DNA of 64,000 nt, taken from the NCBI GenBank assembly GCA_963975935.1, contig CAXBIQ010000003.1:211943-275942 (forward strand), in the 5' to 3' direction. This DNA is from Planktosalinus sp963975935 (GTDB taxonomy: Bacteria > Bacteroidota > Bacteroidia > Flavobacteriales > Flavobacteriaceae). The position numbers and the translations under genes were made by a program. The notes under the pieces are model-generated. The model ran no database searches. It saw only the letters and a list, made by a program, of their open reading frames with translations, and had not been told where the DNA came from. Shown one piece after another: positions 16,349-24,399 of the stretch (the stretch's first letter is position 1; each line of letters starts with the position of its first letter).

Positions 16349-17908
16349 CTATTGAAGCAAGACTTCAGGGCTGGTTAATTGATACATACTTGTAAACAGT
16401 AAGTTTGTATTGACAGGTTTGCTGATAAAACCGTTCATCCCTTTTTTTAGATACTTTTCTTTTTCACCGGATAAGGCGTTTGCGGTCAAGGCAATGATGG
16501 GTATGTTGTTTTTTAATTCTTTTCTGATGATTTGAGTTGTTTCACATCCTTTCATTACGGGCATTTCAATATCCATTAAGATTATGTCAAAATGATTGTT
16601 TTTGACTTTTTCAATTCCTTCCATACCATTAACTGCAATTTCTAATGAGATTTTTTGCATTAAAAAAATATGTACCATCATTTTTATATTCAATATGTTA
16701 TCCTCAATCATTAAAACCTTGAGTTTTCTTAGCGCTTGTAGTTTGTTTTTGTTATTCAGTATGTCTTCTATAACATTTTCTTTTTTTGAATATATTTTAT
16801 TTGTATTTGTTAGTAATGGCAGGACAAATGTAAATGAGGAACCAACCCCTTCTATACTTTTAAAGTTTATACTTCCTTTTTGGAGTTCTACCAGGTTTTT
16901 TACAATACTTAACCCCAATCCTGTTCCACCATAATTTCGGGTGGTGTCTGCCTTTGCTTGCCTGTATCTTTCAAAAAGATAAGCATGCATCTCTTTTGGG
17001 ATACCAATGCCCGTATCTTCCACAGTGGTTTGAAGTAGTTTTTTTTTATTTTTGTTGACTAATACTTTGGCAGAAATCAATACTTTGCCTTGATCTGTAA
17101 ACTTTATGGCATTACTGATAAGGTTTGAAATAATCTGTACAAACCTGGTGGGATCTCCAATAATTAGCTGTGGAATTGAATCATGAAATTCAAATCGAAT
17201 TTCTAATTTTTTTTCATCAGCTTTTGCTGAAAACATTTTTTCCAATGATAAAAATGTTTTTGAAATACTAAAGGGGATTTTTTCAAAAACTATTTTTCCA
17301 GCTTCAATTTTAGAGGAGTCCAACATTGAATTAATCACTTCTAAAAGGTTTCCGGCTGCCATTTTGATTGTTTCTAAATACTCTTGTTGCTTTTCCTGTT
17401 CGATTTTATGTTGTAACAAGATATCTGAAAAACCTATAATCAAATTTACCGGGGTTCTCAATTCATGATTTAAGTTTGCCATAAAAATATCTTTGAGCTT
17501 GACCGTTTCTTTTGCTTTTCGGCGTATTTTTCGCTCTGATACTCGTTGGGCTGAAAGGTCTCTAAAGTGCATGGATATTGCAATGACTTTAAGTTTTTCG
17601 TTATAAACAGCATTTAGATTTAGGGAAAAAAAGGATTTTTCTCCGGTTCTTTTTTCAATGGAAGTGTCAAAATTTGCTACATCAACACCTTTACAGACTT
17701 TTAGTATATTGTTTTCAATTTTAATATATTTTTTTTTTGAAAACAGCATGGAAATTTGCTTCTCCAGGAGTTGATTGGGAGCATATCCAAAGGCTTTTAC
17801 AGAACTAAAATTGCAATAGGTAATTTTACCTCCTGTATTGATTATAAGAAACGAGTCTCTTGAGTTTTGAATGACAGCATCCAGTGAGTTACTTGATTGC
17901 TTTTGCAT
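16349..17908 (-). CDS. PAS-containing hybrid histidine kinase/response regulator
   Basis: A 519-residue cytosolic hybrid sensor kinase with no membrane segment. A PAS domain (about 8-122) is followed by a short coiled linker and a HisKA domain with phospho-acceptor His148 (NHELRTP). The HATPase domain has an N box near 262-270, a G1 box DTGIGI near 298 and a G2 GGTGLGLS near 327. A C-terminal receiver (about 396-515) carries acceptor Asp446 and Lys497. The receiver could pass phosphate to an Hpt protein or act in an internal loop. No output gene is fused. The cupin/AraC pair next upstream is a possible partner. Confidence 0.92.
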   Translation of the reverse strand: MQKQSSNSLDAVIQNSRDSFLIINTGGKITYCNFSSVKAFGYAPNQLLEKQISMLFSKKKYIKIENNILKVCKGVDVANFDTSIEKRTGEKSFFSLNLNAVYNEKLKVIAISMHFRDLSAQRVSERKIRRKAKETVKLKDIFMANLNHELRTPVNLIIGFSDILLQHKIEQEKQQEYLETIKMAAGNLLEVINSMLDSSKIEAGKIVFEKIPFSISKTFLSLEKMFSAKADEKKLEIRFEFHDSIPQLIIGDPTRFVQIISNLISNAIKFTDQGKVLISAKVLVNKNKKKLLQTTVEDTGIGIPKEMHAYLFERYRQAKADTTRNYGGTGLGLSIVKNLVELQKGSINFKSIEGVGSSFTFVLPLLTNTNKIYSKKENVIEDILNNKNKLQALRKLKVLMIEDNILNIKMMVHIFLMQKISLEIAVNGMEGIEKVKNNHFDIILMDIEMPVMKGCETTQIIRKELKNNIPIIALTANALSGEKEKYLKKGMNGFISKPVNTNLLFTSMYQLTSPEVLLQ

Positions 17909-17988
17909 AATAGCTATTTATCGTTAAAATAAAATTTTGGCCATTAATAAAAGGGGAGGGTAAGGTTAAACAAAATAAAGGAAAGCTC

Positions 17989-18339
17989 TTATAAACCAAC
18001 CTCTTCATAACCACTTTTTATGATGGTTGATATCATTTTAAACCGCACATTGGCTTTTATGGTGTTTTTAGCATGGGCGGGTATAATAATAGATTCCCCG
18101 GCTGTGAGATGATTTGGGATATCATTTATCAAAACTTCGGCCTCACCATCTATCACTTGTATAAAAGTGTCAAAAGGGGAGATCTTTTCAGCCAATGCTT
18201 CGCCACTATCAAAAGAAACAGCACTCACGTTTCCGGTTGACTTTTTAATAATCGTTTTTATAAGAACAGAGTTGGGGATGTATTCGATAATCTCTACTAT
18301 GATAAAAACTTTTGCTTTTTGATATTCAACTTCCTGCAT
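17989..18339 (-). CDS. Cupin domain protein
   Basis: A 116-residue single-domain cupin. The start is set at the ATG at 18339, because an upstream extension of 19 residues is not part of the fold. Cupin motif 2 is seen in LTAGESIIIPAHAKNTIKA; motif 1 is degenerate (DTFIQVIDGEAEVLIN) and lacks the metal-binding HxH, so a metal-dependent enzyme role is unlikely. It may be a small sensor or binding protein. It lies downstream of the AraC-type regulator on the same strand, with a shared sequence motif upstream of both genes. Confidence 0.8.
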   Translation of the reverse strand: MQEVEYQKAKVFIIVEIIEYIPNSVLIKTIIKKSTGNVSAVSFDSGEALAEKISPFDTFIQVIDGEAEVLINDIPNHLTAGESIIIPAHAKNTIKANVRFKMISTIIKSGYEEVGL

Positions 18340-18459
18340 TTTTTTTTGTTTAATAATAAAATGAAAGGTACACCTTAAAACCCAATAAATCTTCAATTAA
18401 TAACATAGACAAAGGACTTGTTTTTTTCTTGGTTATTTCTTACACGTTATTGTGCCAAT

Positions 18460-18481
18460 TGTTACATATATCACAGGTTTT
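18460..18481. promoter_or_regulatory. Repeated motif upstream of cupin gene
   Basis: TGTTACATATATC, two variable bases, then AGGTTTT. The same 22-base pattern with two mismatches recurs at 19202-19223 upstream of the AraC-type gene. It overlaps the end of that gene and lies about 120 bases before the cupin start. It may be the site of the encoded regulator. Confidence 0.4.
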
Positions 18482-19034
18482 CAAGGTTATTGTTCCTTTT
18501 GAGTTTCAATTCCTTATAATATGACGGAGAGAGGCCGGTCACTTTTTTAAACTGGTTTGATAAATGAGCAACACTGCTGTAGTGAAGTTTGTATGATATT
18601 TCAGTAAGGGTAAATTGGTCATACAAAAGCAATTCTTTCACTTTTTCAATTTTGTGGAAAATTATATATTGCTGTATGGTTATGCCTTTAACTTCTGAAA
18701 AGGTATTTGCCAGATAGGTATAATCATAGCCCAATTTTTCACTTATGTATAAAGAATAATTAACCTTGGGTATTTCCTCTTCATAATGGATCATTTCTAT
18801 GATGACGCTTTTTATTTTTTCGATGAGAATGCTCTTTGAATTTTCTAACAGCTCCAGTCCTGATTTTAAAAGATTTGCCCTAAAAGTTTCTAATTTTTCA
18901 GGAGAAAAGGTTTCTTTGATTTCTACGGTACCTAAATCCACACTTATAAAAGTAATCCCAAGTTTTTTCAACTCTTCTTTGACAAGCATTTTACAACGAA
19001 GGCTTACCATGTATTTTATATATAATTTTATCAT
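18471..19034 (-). CDS. AraC family transcriptional regulator
   Basis: A 187-residue protein with a short N-terminal domain (1-80) and a C-terminal double helix-turn-helix (about 85-180) of the AraC/XylS type. The signature ends in the ISYKLHYSSVAHLSNQFKKVTGLSP segment. The short form without a cupin sensor domain is common in Flavobacteriia; there the sensor is thought to be elsewhere, here perhaps the cupin protein encoded directly downstream. Upstream and downstream copies of a 22-base motif may be its operators. Confidence 0.88.
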   Translation of the reverse strand: MIKLYIKYMVSLRCKMLVKEELKKLGITFISVDLGTVEIKETFSPEKLETFRANLLKSGLELLENSKSILIEKIKSVIIEMIHYEEEIPKVNYSLYISEKLGYDYTYLANTFSEVKGITIQQYIIFHKIEKVKELLLYDQFTLTEISYKLHYSSVAHLSNQFKKVTGLSPSYYKELKLKRNNNLENL

Positions 19035-19398
19035 GTACTTTTGAAAATTTCCAAGTCTAGTTTTACCCTATACCCCCTGATTTTTTTAACTTCAAACTGT
19101 ACTTTTTGACTTTTGTATATCTTGCTTGCAACTAATTAGTTTCAAGAACACTTTCAATTTCCAACTAATAAAAGGATTATCATTACATTTTCTCAAAAAA
19201 ATGTTACATATATCCTAGGTTTTAAAATGATACTATCTTCCCTTTTTTCATGAAATAGATTTTTTTAGAAAAAGGCTGGCAAATATTATGATAATAAAGA
19301 TTTCGGGCAATCCTTCCCATCTTTACCAATAAATAATAAGCCCGGAAAAAAGGCCACAACTTTTTAAAAATTAAAAATAGGATAAAGTCTGGGAACGA
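19035..19398. other. Intergenic region with one regulatory-like motif
   Basis: 364 AT-rich bases without a credible gene. It holds the second copy of the TGTTACATATATC motif (19202-19223) upstream of the AraC-type gene. Otherwise nothing stands out. Confidence 0.5.
19202..19223. promoter_or_regulatory. Repeated motif upstream of AraC-type gene
   Basis: Second copy of TGTTACATATATC-nn-AGGTTTT (see 18460-18481), 168 bases before the AraC-type start. The position before both genes of the pair fits a shared operator. Confidence 0.4.
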
Positions 19399-19839
19399 CT
19401 ATTTAGGCACTTTGGTAGCTTGCCAGTTCACGACTTCCCAACGGCCATTGCGTTTTAAAAAGGTGCCACTGTTGAGATAGTATTGCATTTCTTCTCCGGT
19501 TGTTCCTTTCATTTTAAAAGCCACCACAGCCATGTCGTCATAGACCTTGATTTGGATATCTTCTGCGGTATAAATGGTTTTAGGTGTCGCCGGCACCTCA
19601 GTTTCAGTTTCAAAACCGGCCATAATTTCGGCTTTGCCAAAGCGGGTGCCGTTTGAACTGGTATAGATGAGGTCTTCTGCCCAGAAAGCATCGTGAATTT
19701 CCCGGTCATTGTTTGAGGCGCCTTCCATAAAGTTGTGGAGCATTTCAGTTAAGGTGTTATGATCCTGTATTTGTTGAGCAGAAATACCTTCTGTGGAAAA
19801 AAGGGAAATTATACATATCAAAAGAAGTAGCTTTTTCAT
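19399..19839 (-). CDS. Secreted NTF2-like (SnoaL/DUF4440) protein
   Basis: A 146-residue protein with a classic Sec signal peptide ending near ISAQ (residue 21). An NTF2-like alpha+beta barrel domain follows, with a helical start (HNTLTEMLHNFMEGASNND), the FWAEDLIYTSSNG strand and the final G-x-W-x-V-V-N-W-Q-A-T-K strand pair. Family members act as small hydrolases, isomerases or binding proteins; no catalytic residues can be assigned here. It lies 52 bases after the Pycsar-type effector gene and could be co-transcribed, although its predicted periplasmic location sets it apart from that system. Confidence 0.85.
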   Translation of the reverse strand: MKKLLLLICIISLFSTEGISAQQIQDHNTLTEMLHNFMEGASNNDREIHDAFWAEDLIYTSSNGTRFGKAEIMAGFETETEVPATPKTIYTAEDIQIKVYDDMAVVAFKMKGTTGEEMQYYLNSGTFLKRNGRWEVVNWQATKVPK

Positions 19840-19891
19840 TATTGTTGTTTTACTATTATCAATTAATATACTATTTAATTTGGTAAGACTG

Positions 19892-20464
19892 CTAAAGTGC
19901 CGAAATTAAGAAATAATAAATTAAAACTGTCAATAATACAGCCAATCCCGCTGCTAAAAACCGCAATGAATTTTTTACATAATTAAATTTCACATTCGCA
20001 ATTTTTGAGAGTATAAAAATCTGTTGACCCAATTGATGAAATAATCGATCCTCATCTGTGCTTATATCATAAAAGGTTTTTGAATATTCATCTATAGAAC
20101 CAAACTTTGAAATTACATCCCTGAAAAAGAAAATATTTTTATCAAACTTAGCTTCAAACCTGGGTATAAAACAGCGTATGCTGAAATAAATGGAAAGCAC
20201 AATACAGGAAAACCAAAATCCTAAAAGCAAATAAATAATGATATCATTTGGAAATTTTTCCAATAAAACCGTTACACTTTGGTAAATAAAATTCAAAAGT
20301 ATACCATAAAACGAAAGGATGAGTCCGGCCTTTAACTCTGATGCCTTGATCAAATAAGCCACATAATTGATGCTTCCCCAGTAATGATCGACTAAATCAT
20401 CGGTGTGTTTATTTTTGATATGTGTCGCTTTTACCTCTTTTTGGGGTGTCACTTTCTTTTCCAT
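19892..20464 (-). CDS. Pycsar-type membrane effector (PycTM, DUF5706)
   Basis: A 190-residue protein that fits the DUF5706 family, known as the Pycsar transmembrane effector PycTM. A soluble N-terminal stretch is followed by two helices (about 44-64 and 76-98), a soluble central segment with the family pattern FFFRDVISKFGSIDEY...QLGQQIFILSKIANVKF (about 111-160), and a final helix (about 167-189). In Pycsar immunity such effectors bind a cyclic nucleotide and permeabilise the inner membrane. It lies 29 bases downstream of a class III cyclase gene, the standard Pycsar order. Identification is by pattern recall, not a search. Confidence 0.75.
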   Translation of the reverse strand: MEKKVTPQKEVKATHIKNKHTDDLVDHYWGSINYVAYLIKASELKAGLILSFYGILLNFIYQSVTVLLEKFPNDIIIYLLLGFWFSCIVLSIYFSIRCFIPRFEAKFDKNIFFFRDVISKFGSIDEYSKTFYDISTDEDRLFHQLGQQIFILSKIANVKFNYVKNSLRFLAAGLAVLLTVLIYYFLISAL

Positions 20465-20493
20465 CTTTATCAGGATTAAATAGTTAGATATAT

Positions 20494-21534
20494 TTATTCA
20501 ATTACCTCGTAAATAGTTACCGGTGCCGCTTTGTTTTTCATAGTTATCGAGCCTACTTCTTTGCAGTGGAAAGCTTCTTTAATTTTTAGATAGCATTTTT
20601 CACAAATAACAATCTGGTTGGGTTGTGCGGCATCCTGCATTCGGGCAGCGGTATTAACCGTATCTCCAATAACCGTATAATCCAACCGTTTTAAACTGGC
20701 AGAGCCAATATTTCCTGAAATCATTTCCCCACTTTTAATACCAATGGACACCTTGGGTTTAAAGTCTTTTAGTGATTCGGGTTTTGATAAACTGTTAATT
20801 TTATTGCGGATAGCCAAAGCCGCATCGATGGCACGGTCTAAGTGATAATCACCTCTAAAAACAGCCATCACAGCATCACCAATGAATTTATCGATAAAGC
20901 CTTGCTGCTCAATAATTTCTGTAACCATCACGTCAAAATAGTTGTTGATTATTTTCACTACTGTATCGGGAGGAGCGGTTTCGCTTATTTTAGTGAAACC
21001 GCAAACATCAATAAACATCACCGTGCCTTCAATGGTTTCATTGGCCATAATGGTGGTTTCATAATCCCGGCTACCCATAAAATTGAGGACATTTTCGTCC
21101 ACATACATTCTTAAGATGTTGTTTTCTTTTATCGCTTGCAGGGTTTGTTTGATTTGGTTGGTGTATTGGATGGTTTTTTCAATTGTAATGTTTAAATCTT
21201 CAAAATTGATGGGTTTTGTGATAAAGTCAAAAGCACCTCTGTTCATCGCAGTTCTTATGTTTTCCATATCGCCATAAGCGGAAACAATAACCGACTTGAG
21301 CAATGGTTTTATTTCTGTGATTTTTGATAAAAGTGTGAGGCCATCCATTTCAGGCATATTGATATCACTTAAGACAATATCCATTTCAAGTTCCTCTTTA
21401 AGCTTGCTCAAGGCATCCACACCATTGATGGCAAAGTAAAACTCATATTCCTTTTCCCTAATTTGCCTTCTGAATTTTTGTTTGATTAGGGTTTCCAAGT
21501 CTGTTTCGTCGTCAACTACAAGTATTTTTGTCAT
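20494..21534 (-). CDS. Receiver-domain class III nucleotidyl cyclase
   Basis: A 346-residue fusion of a response-regulator receiver (about 3-122; Asp8/Asp9, acceptor Asp57, Lys107) with a class III cyclase domain (about 165-346). The metal-binding Asp176 and Asp220 are present, as is the transition-state pair Asn294/Arg298. Base-selecting positions read Lys216 and Thr287, the class IIIb adenylyl cyclase pattern. A cAMP (or other cyclic nucleotide) output gated by phosphorylation is therefore predicted. It overlaps the upstream receiver gene by four bases and precedes the Pycsar-type effector by 29 bases. No membrane segment. Confidence 0.92.
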   Translation of the reverse strand: MTKILVVDDETDLETLIKQKFRRQIREKEYEFYFAINGVDALSKLKEELEMDIVLSDINMPEMDGLTLLSKITEIKPLLKSVIVSAYGDMENIRTAMNRGAFDFITKPINFEDLNITIEKTIQYTNQIKQTLQAIKENNILRMYVDENVLNFMGSRDYETTIMANETIEGTVMFIDVCGFTKISETAPPDTVVKIINNYFDVMVTEIIEQQGFIDKFIGDAVMAVFRGDYHLDRAIDAALAIRNKINSLSKPESLKDFKPKVSIGIKSGEMISGNIGSASLKRLDYTVIGDTVNTAARMQDAAQPNQIVICEKCYLKIKEAFHCKEVGSITMKNKAAPVTIYEVIE

Positions 21535-21908
21535 AATGCAGTATTTTTAAGTTTTTCTTTCAAAAGATTAAAATCTAAGGGTTTGGTTAAAAAATCGTCG
21601 GCACCCAGTCTTTTGGCGGTATTAAAATTTTCTGCATCGCCATAGGCGGTTATCATCATCACCACAGGTGGCGGTTTGAGATAGGTGGTTTTAATTTTTT
21701 CTAATAAATCGAGTCCGCTCATGCCAGGCATGTTAATGTCTGATAATATCAAAACAGCCTCATGCTCGTTATTGTCTAAGTATTGTAAGGCTTCTTCGCC
21801 TGAAAATGCAAAAGCAAAATTGATAGCTCCTGTTTTTATTTCTTTTCTGAATCGTTGTTGAAACAATGTTTTTACATCGTGTTCATCATCTACTACTAAT
21901 ATTTTCAT
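21531..21908 (-). CDS. Stand-alone response regulator receiver
   Basis: A 125-residue CheY-like receiver with acidic pocket Asp7/Asp8, acceptor Asp57 and Lys109. It has no output domain. Its sequence resembles the receiver at the front of the neighbouring cyclase, for example the shared FRKEIK/FRRQIR stretch near residues 20-25, so the two probably arose by duplication. It may compete for phosphate, act as a sink, or relay to the kinases. Stop and next start overlap by four bases (ATGA). Confidence 0.93.
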   Translation of the reverse strand: MKILVVDDEHDVKTLFQQRFRKEIKTGAINFAFAFSGEEALQYLDNNEHEAVLILSDINMPGMSGLDLLEKIKTTYLKPPPVVMMITAYGDAENFNTAKRLGADDFLTKPLDFNLLKEKLKNTAL

Positions 21909-21963
21909 ATCACCGATTTTAAATGGATTACTCCGATTGCTCGGATTATATTTGTTGTTATTT

Positions 21964-22341
21964 TCACAATACTAATCTTTTAAAGGTTAAACTTTTGCTT
22001 CCAATATTTATTAATAGTGCTACTTCAAGTTGATAGGCTTTTAGATAGTTGAGCGTTTGAGAAACACTTGCGTCGTTCAATTCCGTAACTGCTTTTAATT
22101 CGACTAAAACCTTTTCTTCAACCAAAAAATCGGCTCTTCTTTTTCCAATGGGATTGGGTAGGTTTTTATAATATATGTTTTGTTCAATTTCTCTCTTAAA
22201 TGAAAGTTTAGCCTCACGCATTTCATGTGCCAAGGCTCTCTGATAAATAACTTCTGGAAATCCGTTACCAAGAAATTTATGAACTTCAAATGAAGCACCT
22301 ATAATTTTCTCTGTAATATCCTTATACTTTAATTCTGCCAT
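21964..22341 (-). CDS. GxxExxY protein (PD-(D/E)XK nuclease-like)
   Basis: A 125-residue protein with the family-naming motif G27-x-x-E30-x-x-Y33. A nuclease-like core shows Asp71 (RRADFLV) and Glu81-x-Lys83 (VELKAV), the PD-(D/E)XK arrangement. GxxExxY genes are widely scattered in Bacteroidota, often as single insertions in intergenic DNA, and the biological role is unknown. Here one separates the sensor kinases from the receiver genes of the cyclase operon on the same strand, so it is either a passenger or an added component. Confidence 0.9.
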   Translation of the reverse strand: MAELKYKDITEKIIGASFEVHKFLGNGFPEVIYQRALAHEMREAKLSFKREIEQNIYYKNLPNPIGKRRADFLVEEKVLVELKAVTELNDASVSQTLNYLKAYQLEVALLINIGSKSLTFKRLVL

Positions 22342-22370
22342 AGTTAATTCAGTGAAATCATTTAATCATT

Positions 22371-24389
22371 TTAATCAATGATTGGTAGACAAATAATAAA
22401 TTCTGTTCCCACATTCTGTTCTGTTTTTACTTTTAACACGCCACCATGACCTTTAGTCACGATATCATAACTCATACTCAAACCCAATCCCGTGCCTTGC
22501 CCCGTTGGTTTAGTGGTGAAAAAGGGTTGGAATATTTTATCTGCTACCTCTTTTGGCATCCCATTGCCATTGTCCTTTATGTTTATTTCTAAAAGTTTTC
22601 CAACAGTTTTGGTGCCAATTGAAACAGTTGGTTCGTAATTGGATGGGTTTTGCTGTTTTCTTTCATTAACGGCGTAAAATGCGTTTGTTAAGAGATTGAG
22701 AACCACTCTTCCTAAATCTTGAGGAATCACATTTACTTTCTTTAGACCATCTTCAAAATTGGTTATTAATTTCGCATTAAAAGCTTTGTCTTTTGCTCGC
22801 AGTCCATGGTAGCTTAAGCGTAAATATTCATCACAAAGGGCGTTGATATCTGTGGGCTCTTTGGTGCCGCTATTGCTGCGGCTGTGTTGCAGCATCCCTT
22901 TTACGATGCTATCGGCACGTTTGCCGTGGTGATTGATTTTTTCGAGGTTATGTTTGATGTTTGCAGCTATGGTCTTTGCTTCGTCGAGGTCACCTTTTTC
23001 CAGTTCTTCATTCATTTCATCGATTAACTCATTATTGACCTCAGAGAAATTATTGACAAAGTTCAACGGGTTTTGAATTTCGTGAGCGATGCCGGCTGTG
23101 AGCTCTCCCAGGCTAGCCATTTTCTCTGATTGGACGAGTTGGGCTTGGGTGGTCTTCAAATCAGCAAGGGTAGTTTTTAAAACTTTATTAGCTTTCTGCT
23201 TTAAACGATTATTTCGGTAGAGCAATAGTGCAACGAGTACAAAAATTCCCAGTCCCACCAGTAATCCATACATTCTAATTCTGCTCTTTGTTAATTCATT
23301 TTCTTTTTCTAGTTCAGACAATCGAATTTTTTGGTCAAAGTCGATATTTTGAAACTGCAAAAGCCTAGTGATGTATAAATCATTGATACTATCTAAAAGG
23401 GTTTTACCCTGCTCTAAATGAATATAGGCCAAACTGTCCTCATTTTGCTTTTTATAGATAGAAGCCAATTGAACATTACCAAGGCCAACTAGCATACCTG
23501 TATTGGTAGATTCGGCTATCTCAATGCCCTTTCGTGTATAAAAAAGAGCAGAATCCAGTTGTTCTGTCTGTTCAAATATTTCACCTAGCAGAAGTTGTGA
23601 TTCCGCCAACGCTCCCAATTTAGTTTCTGAATTAGCCATTGAAATTGCCTTTTTACAGTAATTTATTGCAGAATCAAATTGTTGCTCTACTAAGTAATAT
23701 TCTGATAAATTAGCATACACAACACCTGATTGAATCTGGTATGGAGATCCTTCATAATGTTTTAAGGCTTTTTGATAATATGTTAATGCAGAATCTAGTT
23801 GACGGTCATCAAAGTAATACCTCCCAATATCACGCGAGGTCAAGCTTAAAATCTTTTGATTTTGCAATTCTTCTCCAATTTTTAATGCTTGAAATAAATG
23901 AGACTTAATTTCATCATTCAACCTGGTTCTAGTATATAGGCTAGCCATTTCATAATGAATCATTCCGATAATTGACTTTCTGGCATCTTCCGGACTTTTT
24001 GAAAATGAAAAATTGGAGTATCCATAACCATTCTGCGAACTTGAAGGGTCTTCTGCAATTTTTAAGGCGTTTTTATATGATTCATAGGATGCCGGCAAAT
24101 TATCTAACCAGCGATAACAGTAAGCCACTTGCTGATACGCATCTGCTTCCCATAATTTTAAATTCAGCATTTTTGCTAACTCCAATTGCTTAAGGTGATA
24201 TTCTAAAGCGATATCAGAATCTGAATCCTGAAAGTAAAAACCGAGTTGTCTATTGATTTCCAAACGAATGGTATCATTTGCTGCATTTTTTAATGCTGTT
24301 TGCAGGCTATCGATGTAAACCTGGTCGTACTGTGCAAACGACACTGTTGGCATGATGAGCAAAAGGAAAATTATTGATATATTCTTCAT
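22371..24389 (-). CDS. TPR-containing membrane histidine kinase
   Basis: A 672-residue sensor kinase. The start is set at the ATG at 24389, where a signal peptide (MKNISIIFLLLIMPTVSFAQ) begins; an upstream ATG would add 20 residues that do not look coding. The periplasmic part (about 25-365) is made of TPR repeats. One membrane helix lies near 374-392, then a coiled linker, HisKA with acceptor His436 (AGIAHEIQNP), and a HATPase with DNGNGMP and GTGLGLS boxes. It starts 10 bases after the larger kinase gene ends, so both are in one operon. Likely donor to the receiver proteins downstream. Confidence 0.93.
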   Translation of the reverse strand: MKNISIIFLLLIMPTVSFAQYDQVYIDSLQTALKNAANDTIRLEINRQLGFYFQDSDSDIALEYHLKQLELAKMLNLKLWEADAYQQVAYCYRWLDNLPASYESYKNALKIAEDPSSSQNGYGYSNFSFSKSPEDARKSIIGMIHYEMASLYTRTRLNDEIKSHLFQALKIGEELQNQKILSLTSRDIGRYYFDDRQLDSALTYYQKALKHYEGSPYQIQSGVVYANLSEYYLVEQQFDSAINYCKKAISMANSETKLGALAESQLLLGEIFEQTEQLDSALFYTRKGIEIAESTNTGMLVGLGNVQLASIYKKQNEDSLAYIHLEQGKTLLDSINDLYITRLLQFQNIDFDQKIRLSELEKENELTKSRIRMYGLLVGLGIFVLVALLLYRNNRLKQKANKVLKTTLADLKTTQAQLVQSEKMASLGELTAGIAHEIQNPLNFVNNFSEVNNELIDEMNEELEKGDLDEAKTIAANIKHNLEKINHHGKRADSIVKGMLQHSRSNSGTKEPTDINALCDEYLRLSYHGLRAKDKAFNAKLITNFEDGLKKVNVIPQDLGRVVLNLLTNAFYAVNERKQQNPSNYEPTVSIGTKTVGKLLEINIKDNGNGMPKEVADKIFQPFFTTKPTGQGTGLGLSMSYDIVTKGHGGVLKVKTEQNVGTEFIICLPIID

Positions 24390-24399
24390 AGTGGTATGA

